Below, one piece after another: positions 25,350-34,134 of a stretch of DNA of 64,000 bases. The notes below the pieces were generated by a model, which worked only from the letters and a program-made list of their open reading frames with translations, did not search any database and was not told the origin of the DNA. How positions within the stretch are numbered: position 1 is the stretch's first letter; every line of letters begins with the position of its first letter. The position numbers were made by a program, and so were the translations under genes. The stretch lies in NCBI RefSeq assembly GCF_004364285.1, contig NZ_SOBE01000002.1:496001-560000 (forward strand), written 5' to 3'. This DNA comes from Frigoribacterium sp. PhB116 (GTDB taxonomy: Bacteria; Actinomycetota; Actinomycetes; Actinomycetales; Microbacteriaceae).

Positions 25350-28300
25350 TTATGCGTCGTCGGAACGCCTCTCAGAGTCGGCATCGTGGTGTTCCGCCTC
25401 GCGCGCGAAGTCCTCAGCAATACCGCGAAGAATCCTTGCCGTGCGGGGCCACTTGTTGGTGATCTGCGCTGACCATGCTCGGTAAGTTTCTTCCAACGTC
25501 CTTTCCTGGGTTCCGCCGTCAAAAAGATCCCGAGAGTGCACACCACGCTGGTTGTAGCGGCCGATCGCGAGGCCCGCGTCGAGCCGGGCGCTGCCGACGT
25601 TTTCGATGATCTCGCGCACTGGCTCGGCAGGCCAGGCGCCATCGGTACCGGTAGGGCTCGTGGCGAGAACCTCACCAATGACCTCGTCACCGATAGACAT
25701 CCGCGCGGTCTCAGAGAAGGCGAGCCGTGCCGCTCGGACCCAAGTCGTGAGATGGTTCACGTCGACCGTGCCGTCAGGTCGCCCACCAGGAATCGCGCTC
25801 CATTCGTGCAGCACACTCCACGAAAGGTGCGCTCGCGCTTGATCTTGGGCGGACGGATCGCCAGCTGGCTCGTTCTCGCCTCGGTAGACCATGCTGACGA
25901 GCGCGACGAACTCTGTTGGGTCCTCGTTCAGGAGCCCGTAAAGGGCTGCTGATGGCCGATGATCATGGAGAAGCTCAAAAAAGGTGAACTCGAACGCCGG
26001 CAGTCGTGGGTGATCAGGTGCCTCCTGCTCTAGGAAGGTGAGTACCTGTTCCAAGTGGTGCGACGTTGCCTGATGGTCCGTTAGTGGTTCGTGCGTCATG
26101 ACGAGTGCATCCACAACGAATTCGACGATGGAGATTCCTGGCTTAGGTTCCGAGGTCAACGAAGCCGAAAGTAAGTCGAGCGCTCGCCAAGGACGCTCGT
26201 GTCCACAGAGAAGCCGGAGGGCTTCCTCGAGTTCTCCCGGCTCCACGTGAAAAGGGCGGACGCTCTTCCAGTAGCTGTCTCGAAGCGGAGCTTCAAGAGT
26301 CGAAGCCCATTCCCACTGGGCTCGCCCAAACGGAAGCGTGCCCAAGACATTTACCTGGGCGCGCTCACTCTCGACGTGACCGGAACTGAGAATTGTCTCA
26401 GCTTCTGACAAGCCGTTCTCGGCAATGCGGCTCCCTACAAAAGCGACTGCAACCTGGGCAAGGTTCTGCTGATCGCTATCGAGCCAGTCGAGGAGTTGGC
26501 CGTCAGGCGCATCGTTTCGAGCGCCCAGAACGGTGCCCAGCGATCGTGCGTCTTCGACTGCGAGGGCGAGCCTAGTGAGCGCATTTATTCCCTGCGAAAG
26601 AACAGCTTCCACCGCGTTGCGCTGCAGACGGTCTCGCTCGATTCGGTACTTGTCGGTTGACCGAGGTGTACCCGGAATCGGGGCCCGCCATCCGAAGGCG
26701 CTGACAAAACGCATTGGATCGTCGGCTGGCTCGATGACAGCAGCGATGGCCTCGAGACGTCGCAAGTGTTTTTCAGGCATCGCCCACTGACTCGTGCTGA
26801 ACTCACGATGCTGGAGAGTCTCGTTCTCGATCGTCTGCCAGACGGCGGTTCGTTCGGCTTGTGACCAGGTACCCTCTAGCGCAGCCCGCTCGAGTGCGTC
26901 AAGAGACCCGTCTCGAAAGGCCGGCGGTAGCTCGTCGATCTTCGGGATGAGGTCACGCCATCGATCGGCATTGGCTCCGGCAGCGTCTGTGGACAGAGCT
27001 GTCATAGCTTCCGTGAAACGGCCCCAGTCCGCCCACGTCACCGACTCCCTCGTGGCGGTCCAATCCCGGTGCTTCGGCTTCTGCGGCGTTAGTGCCGTCG
27101 CATGGCGAGAGGGCAATAGGGCGAGGATGAGCTTCCACCCAACCTGCGGGTCTCGGAGATGGAGCTGGCGAGCAAACTCGACCTTGTCGTCGACGCTCGC
27201 ACCGCTATTCATAAGCCAGCCGAGTTCGACACTTGCGAGACTCTCGGCAGGACGGTTGCTAAGTCGTCCACCCGGGTCGATGTGTGTCAGCTTGGCTAGC
27301 ACCGATGCGCTGCGAGAGAAGTAGACGGGGGACCAACAGAGCAGTTCGAGCGCCCAGAGAAGATTGGGGTGAGGGGACGATGGGCCCCAGAAGTCGCCGG
27401 ACTTGTCTTGGAAGAGGTCCGCTGACTGCGGTTCTGCGGCACCGAGATCACTGTCCACGAAATCCAGAAAGATATCCGGTGACGCCTCGGCCAGAGCGGC
27501 AAACGATCTTGAGAGTTGACTCCAGCCAGAACCCCTGCGGGTGCTCGCCTCTGTTAGTAGTCGGTGAACGATCTGGTCGATCTGACGTTGTATCTGCAAG
27601 GTGGGTAAATCTTCGCTGGTGGCTGCCGCGAGGGTGAGGGCGTTTGCCATTCCACGCTTCAGAGTCTCGGAAGTTTTTGGCCGTGTCCCGCTCGCCTGGG
27701 CCTGCATGCGCTCGAAACTGCCCATGCCGTCGTATGGGTCTACTTCAAGAAGCACCTTCGTCACGACGTCGGACCAGACTCGGTAGTGGTCCGGGCTTAG
27801 CTTGGGGAGGAGGCTGAGCGCCGCCTCCGCGGGCGACGCGAGAGTCCAGTTCCCACCAGAGCGCACGAACGGGGGATCCGGTTTGGTGGCGAGCGAACTC
27901 AGGAGGAGTTCGATCTGCGCCCTAGGTATTCCGGTGAGTTGTTCGATGACCGCTTGGTCGCCTTCCGAGGCCGTCCATGAGCCAGCGGAAATCAGCGGCG
28001 CAAGAACTGCGGCTGTATCTGCGTGTTCAACCCAGGGAGGAAGCTGGTATCTAGACTCGCGCCCGATCCGTCGGAACAAGGCTGGCATGCTCCGGCGAGC
28101 GAGGGCCACGAGGCTCGCTCGGTCCTGATCAGGAACTTCGCTCAATGCTGCCGCGCCCTCCACGCGTCCGATTCGTGGGAGGGCTATGTGACGGTCTCCC
28201 CGCACGATGTCGGCCGTTCCTGCTGGAAGAATCACCTGGTGGCCGCGATCAATCGCAGCACCCAGATCGAGGCCATCCCTATGAAGGGGAATCAGGATCA

Positions 28301-29288
28301 GCTGCTCGCGCGATTCGGAGATGCGCTGCCATGAAGACTCGTCTTGTACGACGACCATTCGCTCGCGAGCATGGTCGACATGTGCGATCGCGGCGTAGGC
28401 AAAGGCGATGACCTCGTCGACCCACGGGGAAGAGATCGTTATGGGCTCAGCGTTCGTCCCCGCCCTGAGGAAGCTTTCTAGCTTCTCCACTTCGGACTCG
28501 CGACCGGCGATGAAAAAGCTCTCTGGAAGTCTCGGGCTGGTGCGTGACGTGAACCGATCCCACCATGTCGTGATGGTGTATGCGTCGCGCGGCCGGTAGC
28601 CCAGGCGTTCGGACAGCCAATAGTGGACGGCTGGTGCTGTGAGCAACCATGCCTCTATCGAGTGAGCGTCTAGTGCGCGCACCCCTGCGAAGTGTCCGTC
28701 GCGAGCTCGCTCGGCGGCCCAGTCTTGACCTCCTGCCCAATTTCGCGGCGTTATGAACACGAAGGTCGCGCGGCAGTCCTCAGCAGATGGAGGGACTCGC
28801 TTGTCGTAATCGCTTTGCGCTTTCTGTCTCGGTTTTGCGTCCGTGCCGAGCTCGAATCGAAGCGGTCCGTTCGGCAGAACCAGCGCGCTGATTGAGGCAG
28901 CGGTGCCGTCCCACCCAGGTGCCGCCACGCCCTCATGGGCACGCATCTCCAGATCCGTGACACCGGGCGTGCTGGCGAGGAGGCGGCGTACGAGGTCAGG
29001 GAACGCGCCCTTAGCATCGAGCGTGGCGCCCCATCGATCAATGTCTAGCGCGCGAGCAAGCTCTGGCCCGATGGTGCTGAAGGAAGGGGCGGCCACGGAC
29101 TTCGATTCGCCCCGCTCTCGAGCTACTCGTTCGACGTACAGGCGTGAGAATCGGTGTGCCGAGGATCCAGGCACTCGGGAAGACACCAAGACTCCCGATT
29201 TCACCCAATTGCGGACGGTGTTCACGTGAACACCAAGAGCCATGGCTGTCTGTCGCACGTTCAGAAATTCGCCCGCTTCGTCATTCAT
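25350..29288 (-). CDS. Large HTH-nuclease-STAND-like protein, candidate defence effector (1312 aa)
   Basis: Residues 8-60 form a MerR/excisionase-type HTH (FLNVRQTAMALGVHVNTVRN followed by WVKSGVL). Residues 80-220 look like a PD-(D/E)xK nuclease: Asp127 in APGWDG, Glu146 in LRFELGTDAKPRQKA with Lys152 and Lys156, then DYDKR and TFVFITPRNW. From about 255 (FFIAGRESEVEKLESFLRAG) the start resembles STAND/NACHT-type modules, but the Walker A position reads ITISSPWVDEV and lacks GxxGxGK[ST]. About 900 mainly helical, repeat-like residues follow. TAGGTT is six bases before ATG. No family name is recognised. A nuclease joined to a large sensor-like region in an island fits antiphage proteins, which is inference. 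Confidence 0.8.
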   Translation of the reverse strand: MNDEAGEFLNVRQTAMALGVHVNTVRNWVKSGVLVSSRVPGSSAHRFSRLYVERVARERGESKSVAAPSFSTIGPELARALDIDRWGATLDAKGAFPDLVRRLLASTPGVTDLEMRAHEGVAAPGWDGTAASISALVLPNGPLRFELGTDAKPRQKAQSDYDKRVPPSAEDCRATFVFITPRNWAGGQDWAAERARDGHFAGVRALDAHSIEAWLLTAPAVHYWLSERLGYRPRDAYTITTWWDRFTSRTSPRLPESFFIAGRESEVEKLESFLRAGTNAEPITISSPWVDEVIAFAYAAIAHVDHARERMVVVQDESSWQRISESREQLILIPLHRDGLDLGAAIDRGHQVILPAGTADIVRGDRHIALPRIGRVEGAAALSEVPDQDRASLVALARRSMPALFRRIGRESRYQLPPWVEHADTAAVLAPLISAGSWTASEGDQAVIEQLTGIPRAQIELLLSSLATKPDPPFVRSGGNWTLASPAEAALSLLPKLSPDHYRVWSDVVTKVLLEVDPYDGMGSFERMQAQASGTRPKTSETLKRGMANALTLAAATSEDLPTLQIQRQIDQIVHRLLTEASTRRGSGWSQLSRSFAALAEASPDIFLDFVDSDLGAAEPQSADLFQDKSGDFWGPSSPHPNLLWALELLCWSPVYFSRSASVLAKLTHIDPGGRLSNRPAESLASVELGWLMNSGASVDDKVEFARQLHLRDPQVGWKLILALLPSRHATALTPQKPKHRDWTATRESVTWADWGRFTEAMTALSTDAAGANADRWRDLIPKIDELPPAFRDGSLDALERAALEGTWSQAERTAVWQTIENETLQHREFSTSQWAMPEKHLRRLEAIAAVIEPADDPMRFVSAFGWRAPIPGTPRSTDKYRIERDRLQRNAVEAVLSQGINALTRLALAVEDARSLGTVLGARNDAPDGQLLDWLDSDQQNLAQVAVAFVGSRIAENGLSEAETILSSGHVESERAQVNVLGTLPFGRAQWEWASTLEAPLRDSYWKSVRPFHVEPGELEEALRLLCGHERPWRALDLLSASLTSEPKPGISIVEFVVDALVMTHEPLTDHQATSHHLEQVLTFLEQEAPDHPRLPAFEFTFFELLHDHRPSAALYGLLNEDPTEFVALVSMVYRGENEPAGDPSAQDQARAHLSWSVLHEWSAIPGGRPDGTVDVNHLTTWVRAARLAFSETARMSIGDEVIGEVLATSPTGTDGAWPAEPVREIIENVGSARLDAGLAIGRYNQRGVHSRDLFDGGTQERTLEETYRAWSAQITNKWPRTARILRGIAEDFAREAEHHDADSERRSDDA

Positions 29289-29556
29289 GACACGAACCTA
29301 GCTAATTGTGGACTTTGTGTGTACAGCGATCAGGGCGCTTATCGCTGCCCAGAGGATTCGGCGTCAGGCAGCCTCGGCTGCATTGAGTAAGGAGGCGTCC
29401 CATTCGAGTGCGCCGACGTCTCTGTTCACTGCTCCAAAGTGAACTCGAAGGCGCGGGCCACGCCCGCCAGGCAGCCTGCCGGACATCCTCGCGCGCGGGT
29501 CTTAACGCCCTGGCCGGATTGCGGCACGCCGACGAATCAAGAAGGCCGCGACTGGA
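29289..29556. promoter_or_regulatory. Promoter region of the large island gene
   Basis: On the minus strand the gene is preceded by AATTAGCTAGG then TTCGTGTC directly before ATG 29288, giving a -10 TAGGTT with a six-base spacer. CACAA occurs twice just upstream (29304-29322 region). The remainder to 29556 holds no gene I can support. Confidence 0.5.
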
Positions 29557-30669
29557 CTATCCGCTCAGGCCACGAACGGACTTATTGCTTGTGCGGCCGC
29601 AAATCCCCCACCGCCAACAAGCAGCAACCGTAACCCGCCACCAGCCAAGTAGCGGCAGGAGAAGACTCCCTAGGATCCCCGCCAAAACGCCCCAGAAGAA
29701 AGTCACCCGGCCGGCATCTCGTTCCGCCCTCGAATCAGTGATGGTGCCGGATGGGGTCAGAGTCGCGCGAGATGTTTCGACCCACGTCAATGGTTCACGC
29801 GTGATTGGCTCGATGGACACCGACTCGAGCCGGTCTGCAGGGGAGAGTCGTCCGTAGCTGACGGTGATCGACAAAGGACTAGGAACCTTCAGCCCTGTGA
29901 AATCGTCGATAACAATTTCGGCCTCGTCACCGATCGTGGCCGGCAAGTAGGTCGTTCCGACGGTGGGTAGCTGGAACACTTCAGTTTGGCCTGACTTGAC
30001 GAGCGTCGATGCATAGGCCGAGATGTCGAGGTACGCGATTCCGCCACCATGTTCGCCGACGGGCTTGAGTCGCCCGGATACGACGACGATGTCTTCCTTA
30101 ACCTCGTTTGAGGCCCAGGCGGAATCGGGTGAGCCGCTGGTCTCGATACAGGCCAGCTCCGGAACCGCGCTAACAGTCGCCGATGAACATCTGCCATTCG
30201 AGCTCTGTCGGTCACTCTGATCTGCAAGGTCGTCTCGCGGAAGAGCGGATCCACCAAGTGCTATGAAAAACGTTGGCATGTCATTCTGGTCGAGGCCTTC
30301 GGCCAGGACGCGAACGACGTACGCATCTGAGGCGTAGTCCTCATTCTCCATTGTCGCCAAGGCCGAGGTGACCTCAACGTTGAGCTGAGCTCTAACGTCG
30401 GGACGATCAAAGTAGAGATTGATCGATCCAGGCGGCGGAGGATCGCCGATCGTCGGCAGAGCGGCGTCGAACTGATTTACGAGCCCCACAGTCCCGAGAC
30501 CAAGAGCCACGGTCCCCAGGACTGCGATCACCAACCTTGTCGTTGGAAACCGCGGCGGAGCGGCCGAGCTGGCCGGTCCCGAAATGGTTGCCGCGGGCGT
30601 CCTGACCAGACACCGTGCTAGCGGGAGTAGTAGCAAACCTCGAACGAGTTTGGAGGTCTTTGAAGACAC
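29557..30669 (-). CDS. Two-TM envelope protein of unknown function (island gene)
   Basis: The predicted 370-residue product has one TM helix at about 46-64 (VIAVLGTVALGLGTVGLV), an extracytoplasmic beta-rich region of about 250 residues with two Cys (RCSSAT and ELACIETSG), and a second TM helix near the C-terminus (VTFFWGVLAGILGSLLLPLL), followed by a short Arg/Trp-rich tail. No domain is recognised. The start is uncertain: GTG 30669 lies only two bases after TATACT, so a leaderless mRNA would begin downstream, and TTG at codon 12 or GTG at codon 47 are alternatives. It shares promoter sequence with the next island gene. Confidence 0.7.
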   Translation of the reverse strand: MSSKTSKLVRGLLLLPLARCLVRTPAATISGPASSAAPPRFPTTRLVIAVLGTVALGLGTVGLVNQFDAALPTIGDPPPPGSINLYFDRPDVRAQLNVEVTSALATMENEDYASDAYVVRVLAEGLDQNDMPTFFIALGGSALPRDDLADQSDRQSSNGRCSSATVSAVPELACIETSGSPDSAWASNEVKEDIVVVSGRLKPVGEHGGGIAYLDISAYASTLVKSGQTEVFQLPTVGTTYLPATIGDEAEIVIDDFTGLKVPSPLSITVSYGRLSPADRLESVSIEPITREPLTWVETSRATLTPSGTITDSRAERDAGRVTFFWGVLAGILGSLLLPLLGWWRVTVAACWRWGICGRTSNKSVRGLSG

Positions 30670-30853
30670 GAAGTATAAGCTAGCGGATGGGCTGTCGTGC
30701 GCATTTAGTTAGGGGCAGATGCTCCGCCACGGGACGTAGTTCGGAGACTCCCTTGCAGCGCAGGCACGGCGTGGCGGCGGCCAGCGTGGGGCGTCTGGCG
30801 CGACTGGGCCGTGCGGGCAGACGGGCCGACCGCTGGTCCGCGAAGATGGAGTC

Positions 30854-32422
30854 GTGCCCCTCGACTCCCGTGACCCTGACCTGCTCGCGCGCCTCCGGGC
30901 CGACCTCGCGTCCTCCGACTTCACGGTCGACCGGCTGACGGGGCCCGACGCCTGGGGCGCGAGCGCGGGCGCGGCACTGTTCCGGGGAGAGCGCGTCGCG
31001 GCCCGTCGTGCGCTCGTGAGGAGCGCCTCCCGCGTGCCGTCGCTCCGTCCGGCGGCGACGCTGGCGTCGCTGCTCATCCTGGGATGGCCGCAGCCGCTCG
31101 CCGACGTGGAGGCGGCGCTGCCGACCCTGGGGGCGGCAGGCGCTGCCGCGCTCGGCCTGATCGAGGCCTCCGACGACGAGGTGCGCGCGCTGGTCGACCT
31201 GCGGCCGTACGCGTTCGTCGACGCGTCCGGCGAGGCCAGCTGGTGGATCGCCTCCGACCTCGGCGAGCTGGCCCTCGGGGGCGCGCTCCGCGAGGACCAC
31301 GTGCTGGGGGTCGGCGGGGCGTCGGCGACGCTGGCCGGGCTGATGATCCCGCGCACCGTCGACAGCGCGCTCGACCTCGGCACGGGCTGCGGCATCCAGG
31401 CGCTGCACGTCGCCCGGCACGCCCGCCGGGTCGTCGCCACCGACATCTCGCAGCGCGCCCTCGACTTCGCGGCCTTCAACGCCGCCCTCAACCTCGTCGA
31501 CGGCATCGAGTTCCGGCTCGGCAGCCTCTTCGAGCCCGTCGAGGGCGAGTTCTTCGACCACGTCGTCTCGAACCCGCCGTTCGTCATCACGCCCCGGGCC
31601 GAGGGCGTGCCCGAGTACGAGTACCGCGACGGCGGCATGGTCGGCGACGACCTCGTCGCGTCCGTCGTGTCGCAGGTCGGCGCCCACCTCACGCCGGGAG
31701 GCGTCGCGCAGCTGCTCGGGAACTGGGAGACAGGAGGGGCGGACGCGGCTGCCGGGAAGCGCGGGGCGTACTCGGTGGCCGACTGGGTCGCCCGCGGCGG
31801 CGTCCCGCTCGACGTGTGGGTGGTCGAGCGCGAGCTGCAGGACCCGGCCGCCTACGCCGAGACCTGGATCCGCGACGGCGGCACCCGTGCGGGCACCGCC
31901 GACTTCGAGCGGCTCTACGAGGCCTGGCTCGGCGACTTCGAGCAGCGGGGCGTCGTCGAGGTCGGCTTCGGCTACGTGACCCTGAGGCGACCTCTCGACG
32001 CGGCGACGGAGCCCGTGGTCCGCACGGAGCGCCTCCTCGGGGGCCTCGGCTCGAACGACGTCGGCCTCGGTCGGCACCTCGGGGCGACGCTCGACGCCGT
32101 CGACCTGCTCCGCTCGCTCGACGACGACGCCCTGCTGGGCACCCGTCTCACGGTCGCCGGCGACGTCACGGAGGAGCGGCACTACTGGCCCGGCAACGAC
32201 GACCCCACGGTCATCACGCTGAGGCAGGGAGGCGGCTTCGCCCGGTCGGTCGAGTCGGGCACGGCCCTCTCGGCGCTGGTGGGCGCCTGCGACGGCGAGC
32301 TCAGCGTCGGCGCGATCGTGGGCGCGCTCGCCCACCTGCTCGAGGCCGACGAGGGCGCGCTCACGGCCGAGCTCCTGCCCCGGGTGCGCGAGCTCGTGAC
32401 GACGGGGATGCTCCGCGCCTGA
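30854..32422 (+). CDS. Class I SAM-dependent methyltransferase (MTS/HemK-like)
   Basis: The 522-residue protein has a long N-terminal helical domain, then a Rossmann methyltransferase core with motif I DSALDLGTGCGIQALHVARH (about 170-190) and the catalytic signature VVSNPPFVIT (about 238-247), the NPPF type seen in RsmC/PrmC-like enzymes that methylate amide or exocyclic amino nitrogens. A C-terminal domain of about 170 residues follows. Similar full-length proteins are common in actinobacteria; the substrate is unknown. GTG 30854 has GAAGAT six bases upstream. It is the first core gene after the island. Confidence 0.9.
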   Translation: MPLDSRDPDLLARLRADLASSDFTVDRLTGPDAWGASAGAALFRGERVAARRALVRSASRVPSLRPAATLASLLILGWPQPLADVEAALPTLGAAGAAALGLIEASDDEVRALVDLRPYAFVDASGEASWWIASDLGELALGGALREDHVLGVGGASATLAGLMIPRTVDSALDLGTGCGIQALHVARHARRVVATDISQRALDFAAFNAALNLVDGIEFRLGSLFEPVEGEFFDHVVSNPPFVITPRAEGVPEYEYRDGGMVGDDLVASVVSQVGAHLTPGGVAQLLGNWETGGADAAAGKRGAYSVADWVARGGVPLDVWVVERELQDPAAYAETWIRDGGTRAGTADFERLYEAWLGDFEQRGVVEVGFGYVTLRRPLDAATEPVVRTERLLGGLGSNDVGLGRHLGATLDAVDLLRSLDDDALLGTRLTVAGDVTEERHYWPGNDDPTVITLRQGGGFARSVESGTALSALVGACDGELSVGAIVGALAHLLEADEGALTAELLPRVRELVTTGMLRA

Positions 32423-32466
32423 TCGCCGAGCGGGCAGGGCCGCGGTGCCCGCTCGGCTCCGACGGG

Positions 32467-33417
32467 CTAGAGGTCGTCGCCCGTCTCGTCGTCGGCCGCC
32501 GCTGCCTCCTGCTTGCCGACCCGGTCGCCCCAGGTGCGCCAGCTGTACTCGGGCACGAAGCCGAGCAGGTCGCGGGCCTTGTCGCTGCTGAGCAGGGAGT
32601 CCGTGCCCTCGACGGCGGCCCGGCGCTCGACGGTCGGCCAGAACTGGTCGGCGAGCAGGGCGGTGGGCGTGTTCATGACCGTGTCGGTCGCGGCGATGAT
32701 GAACGCCTCGAAGCCGACGAGGTCGCTCTCGAGCGCCTTCCGCACGGCCTGGGCACCGTCGCGGGCGTCGATGTACGAGAAGAGGTTGAACGTCTTCTTC
32801 TCGGGGGTCTCGTCCCAGGGGTACTCGGAGTAGTCGCCGTCGTCCATGACGTTCGAGAAGCGGAGGCCGATCATCTTCAGCTGGCGGTCCCAGCGGGTGA
32901 AGTGGCGGGCCATCTCCTCGTCGAGGGCCTTGCCGAGCGAGTACGACGACTCGGGCCGCACGGCGTACTCCTCGTCGAGGGGCAGGTAGGGCGGGTCGAG
33001 GTCGAACGGGATGCCGAGCAGGGTCTCGCTCGAGGCCCAGACGACGTTGCGGATGTGGGCCGCACGGGCTGCGGCGAACACGTTGTAGCTGCCGGTGACG
33101 TTGTTGTGGAAGAGGGTCGCGTTCGGCACGAGCCCGGGCGCCGGGATCGCCCCGAGGTGCACGACGGCGTCGATCGAGTCGTAGCGGTCGTCGACGTGGG
33201 TGAGCGCCTGCAGCACCTGGCCGTAGTCGGACAGGTCGACCTGCACGTACGTGACGCCCTCGACCGGGTCGGGGCTCGGCACGCGGTCGAGCAGCACGAC
33301 CTCCCAGCCGTGGGCGGCGAGGTCGCGGACGACGGCTCGGCCGAGCTTGCCGCTGCCTCCGGTGACTGCGACGCGGAGGGCCGCGGGGGACGGGGTGGAT
33401 GACGACATCGTCTGCAC
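32467..33417 (-). CDS. NAD(P)-dependent epimerase/dehydratase (extended SDR)
   Basis: The 316-residue enzyme begins with the Rossmann motif LRVAVTGGSGKLGRAVVRDL and has VDLSDYGQV, VVHLGAIPAPG, the Ser/Tyr/Lys catalytic set (WASSET and SYSLGKALDEE) and the EYSWRTWGDRVGKQE C-terminus. It acts on an unidentified sugar-nucleotide or similar substrate; uronate dehydrogenase-like activity is possible. The ATG is preceded by AGGAAGA. It is a single gene convergent with the methyltransferase gene. Confidence 0.9.
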   Translation of the reverse strand: MQTMSSSTPSPAALRVAVTGGSGKLGRAVVRDLAAHGWEVVLLDRVPSPDPVEGVTYVQVDLSDYGQVLQALTHVDDRYDSIDAVVHLGAIPAPGLVPNATLFHNNVTGSYNVFAAARAAHIRNVVWASSETLLGIPFDLDPPYLPLDEEYAVRPESSYSLGKALDEEMARHFTRWDRQLKMIGLRFSNVMDDGDYSEYPWDETPEKKTFNLFSYIDARDGAQAVRKALESDLVGFEAFIIAATDTVMNTPTALLADQFWPTVERRAAVEGTDSLLSSDKARDLLGFVPEYSWRTWGDRVGKQEAAAADDETGDDL

Positions 33418-33571
33418 TCTTCCTGGGGTCGGGGCGGCGCTCGGTGCGCCTGCTCCTGTCTACCGTGTCGGCGCTGGACGTGCGCGACGGAGCCGCGGGT
33501 ACGGTCGTGCGGGACGGGGCCGTCCGGGCCCCTCCGCCGCCACGGCGACGGACGACACGAGGAGGCGCCCC

Positions 33572-33760
33572 ATGAGCGACACCCAGAGCCACGACCCCGC
33601 AGACCACGACGTCGACCCCCGCCACGACTCGGCCGCCGTGCACGGGGACGACCCGGCGCCCGTCGAGGAGCACGCCGGCTCGGCCGCCGACGACGCCGCT
33701 CGCGAGGGCGCCGTCGAGCAGGTGGACGACACGCTCGGCGGGCACATCCCGCTGCGCTGA
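33572..33760 (+). CDS. Small acidic hypothetical protein (62 aa)
   Basis: The 62-residue product is strongly acidic and His/Asp-rich (MSDTQSHDPADHDVDPRHDS at the start, GGHIPLR at the end) and probably disordered. ATG 33572 has a perfect SD: AGGAGG with a six-base spacer, in this case part of an AGGAGGCGC nonamer used as a genuine ribosome-binding site. A small GCGGAGC/GCTCCGC hairpin (33772-33788) follows the stop. No family is recognised. Confidence 0.65.
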   Translation: MSDTQSHDPADHDVDPRHDSAAVHGDDPAPVEEHAGSAADDAAREGAVEQVDDTLGGHIPLR

Positions 33761-34134
33761 GCCCGTTGGCCGCGGAGCGCAGCTCCGCAGCCCCTCGGTG
33801 CCCCCAGTTCTAGTCGGACGCATGAATCACCCGCCGTTCACCCCACCGCGCCGAAGAGGCGCGGGCTACAGTGCAGTGTGCTCACCGGCTGGTTACCGGG
33901 GCACATCGCGCCCGTCATCGTCGACGTGCGACCGAGCGTGGTCTCCTGATCCGATCCCGCCCGGCCCCGTCCGAGGGCGCGACCGCACGCCTCCGCCCGA
34001 GCCCTGCTCGGCCACGGGGGCGTGTGCTGTCTCGGGACTCGCCGTCTCGCCCCTCCCGCGTGCCCGGACCGGTGCCGACCGCCTCCGGCCCGCCTCGCCT
34101 CGCTGTCGCTGGCATGGGGCAGGATCGACACATC
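33761..34134. other. Leader region of the Ski2-like helicase gene
   Basis: This 374-base stretch holds a GCGGAGC-GCA-GCTCCGC hairpin (33772-33788), a possible leaderless mini-ORF at 33878-33949, and CG-rich sequence with no supported gene. In-frame upstream extension of the helicase to 33871 has poor coding character. Confidence 0.5.
33878..33949 (+). CDS. Possible leaderless 23-aa peptide (leader ORF)
   Basis: TACAGT (33867-33872) lies five bases before a GTG that opens a 23-codon frame (MLTGWLPGHIAPVI, ending RPSVVS) upstream of the helicase gene. The promoter geometry equals that of genes in this window believed to be leaderless, and the frame contains a rare TTA codon. It could be a regulatory uORF or chance. 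Confidence 0.25.
   Translation: MLTGWLPGHIAPVIVDVRPSVVS

Larger units (their letters stand above)
24998..30669. mobile_element. Low-G+C genomic island next to tRNA-Ala
   Basis: By eye the base composition falls to roughly 55-60% G+C from just after the tRNA-Ala terminator to about 30.67 kb, then returns abruptly to about 72%. Codon use in the two genes is far less GC-biased at third positions. tRNA adjacency suggests integration. However, no integrase, transposase or direct repeat of the tRNA 3' end is visible, so this is a remnant or an element mobilised in trans. Cargo: a 1312-residue HTH-nuclease-like protein and a two-TM protein. Confidence 0.65.

Noticed and set aside
25160-27640. Plus-strand open frames inside the island
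   Set aside because: They are antisense to the 1312-residue gene, lack SD or -10 signals and have no recognisable domains.
30718-30740. GCTCCGCCA as an attR copy of the tRNA-Ala end (GCTCCACCA)
   Set aside because: Only eight of nine bases match and the flanks differ, which is expected by chance in this composition.
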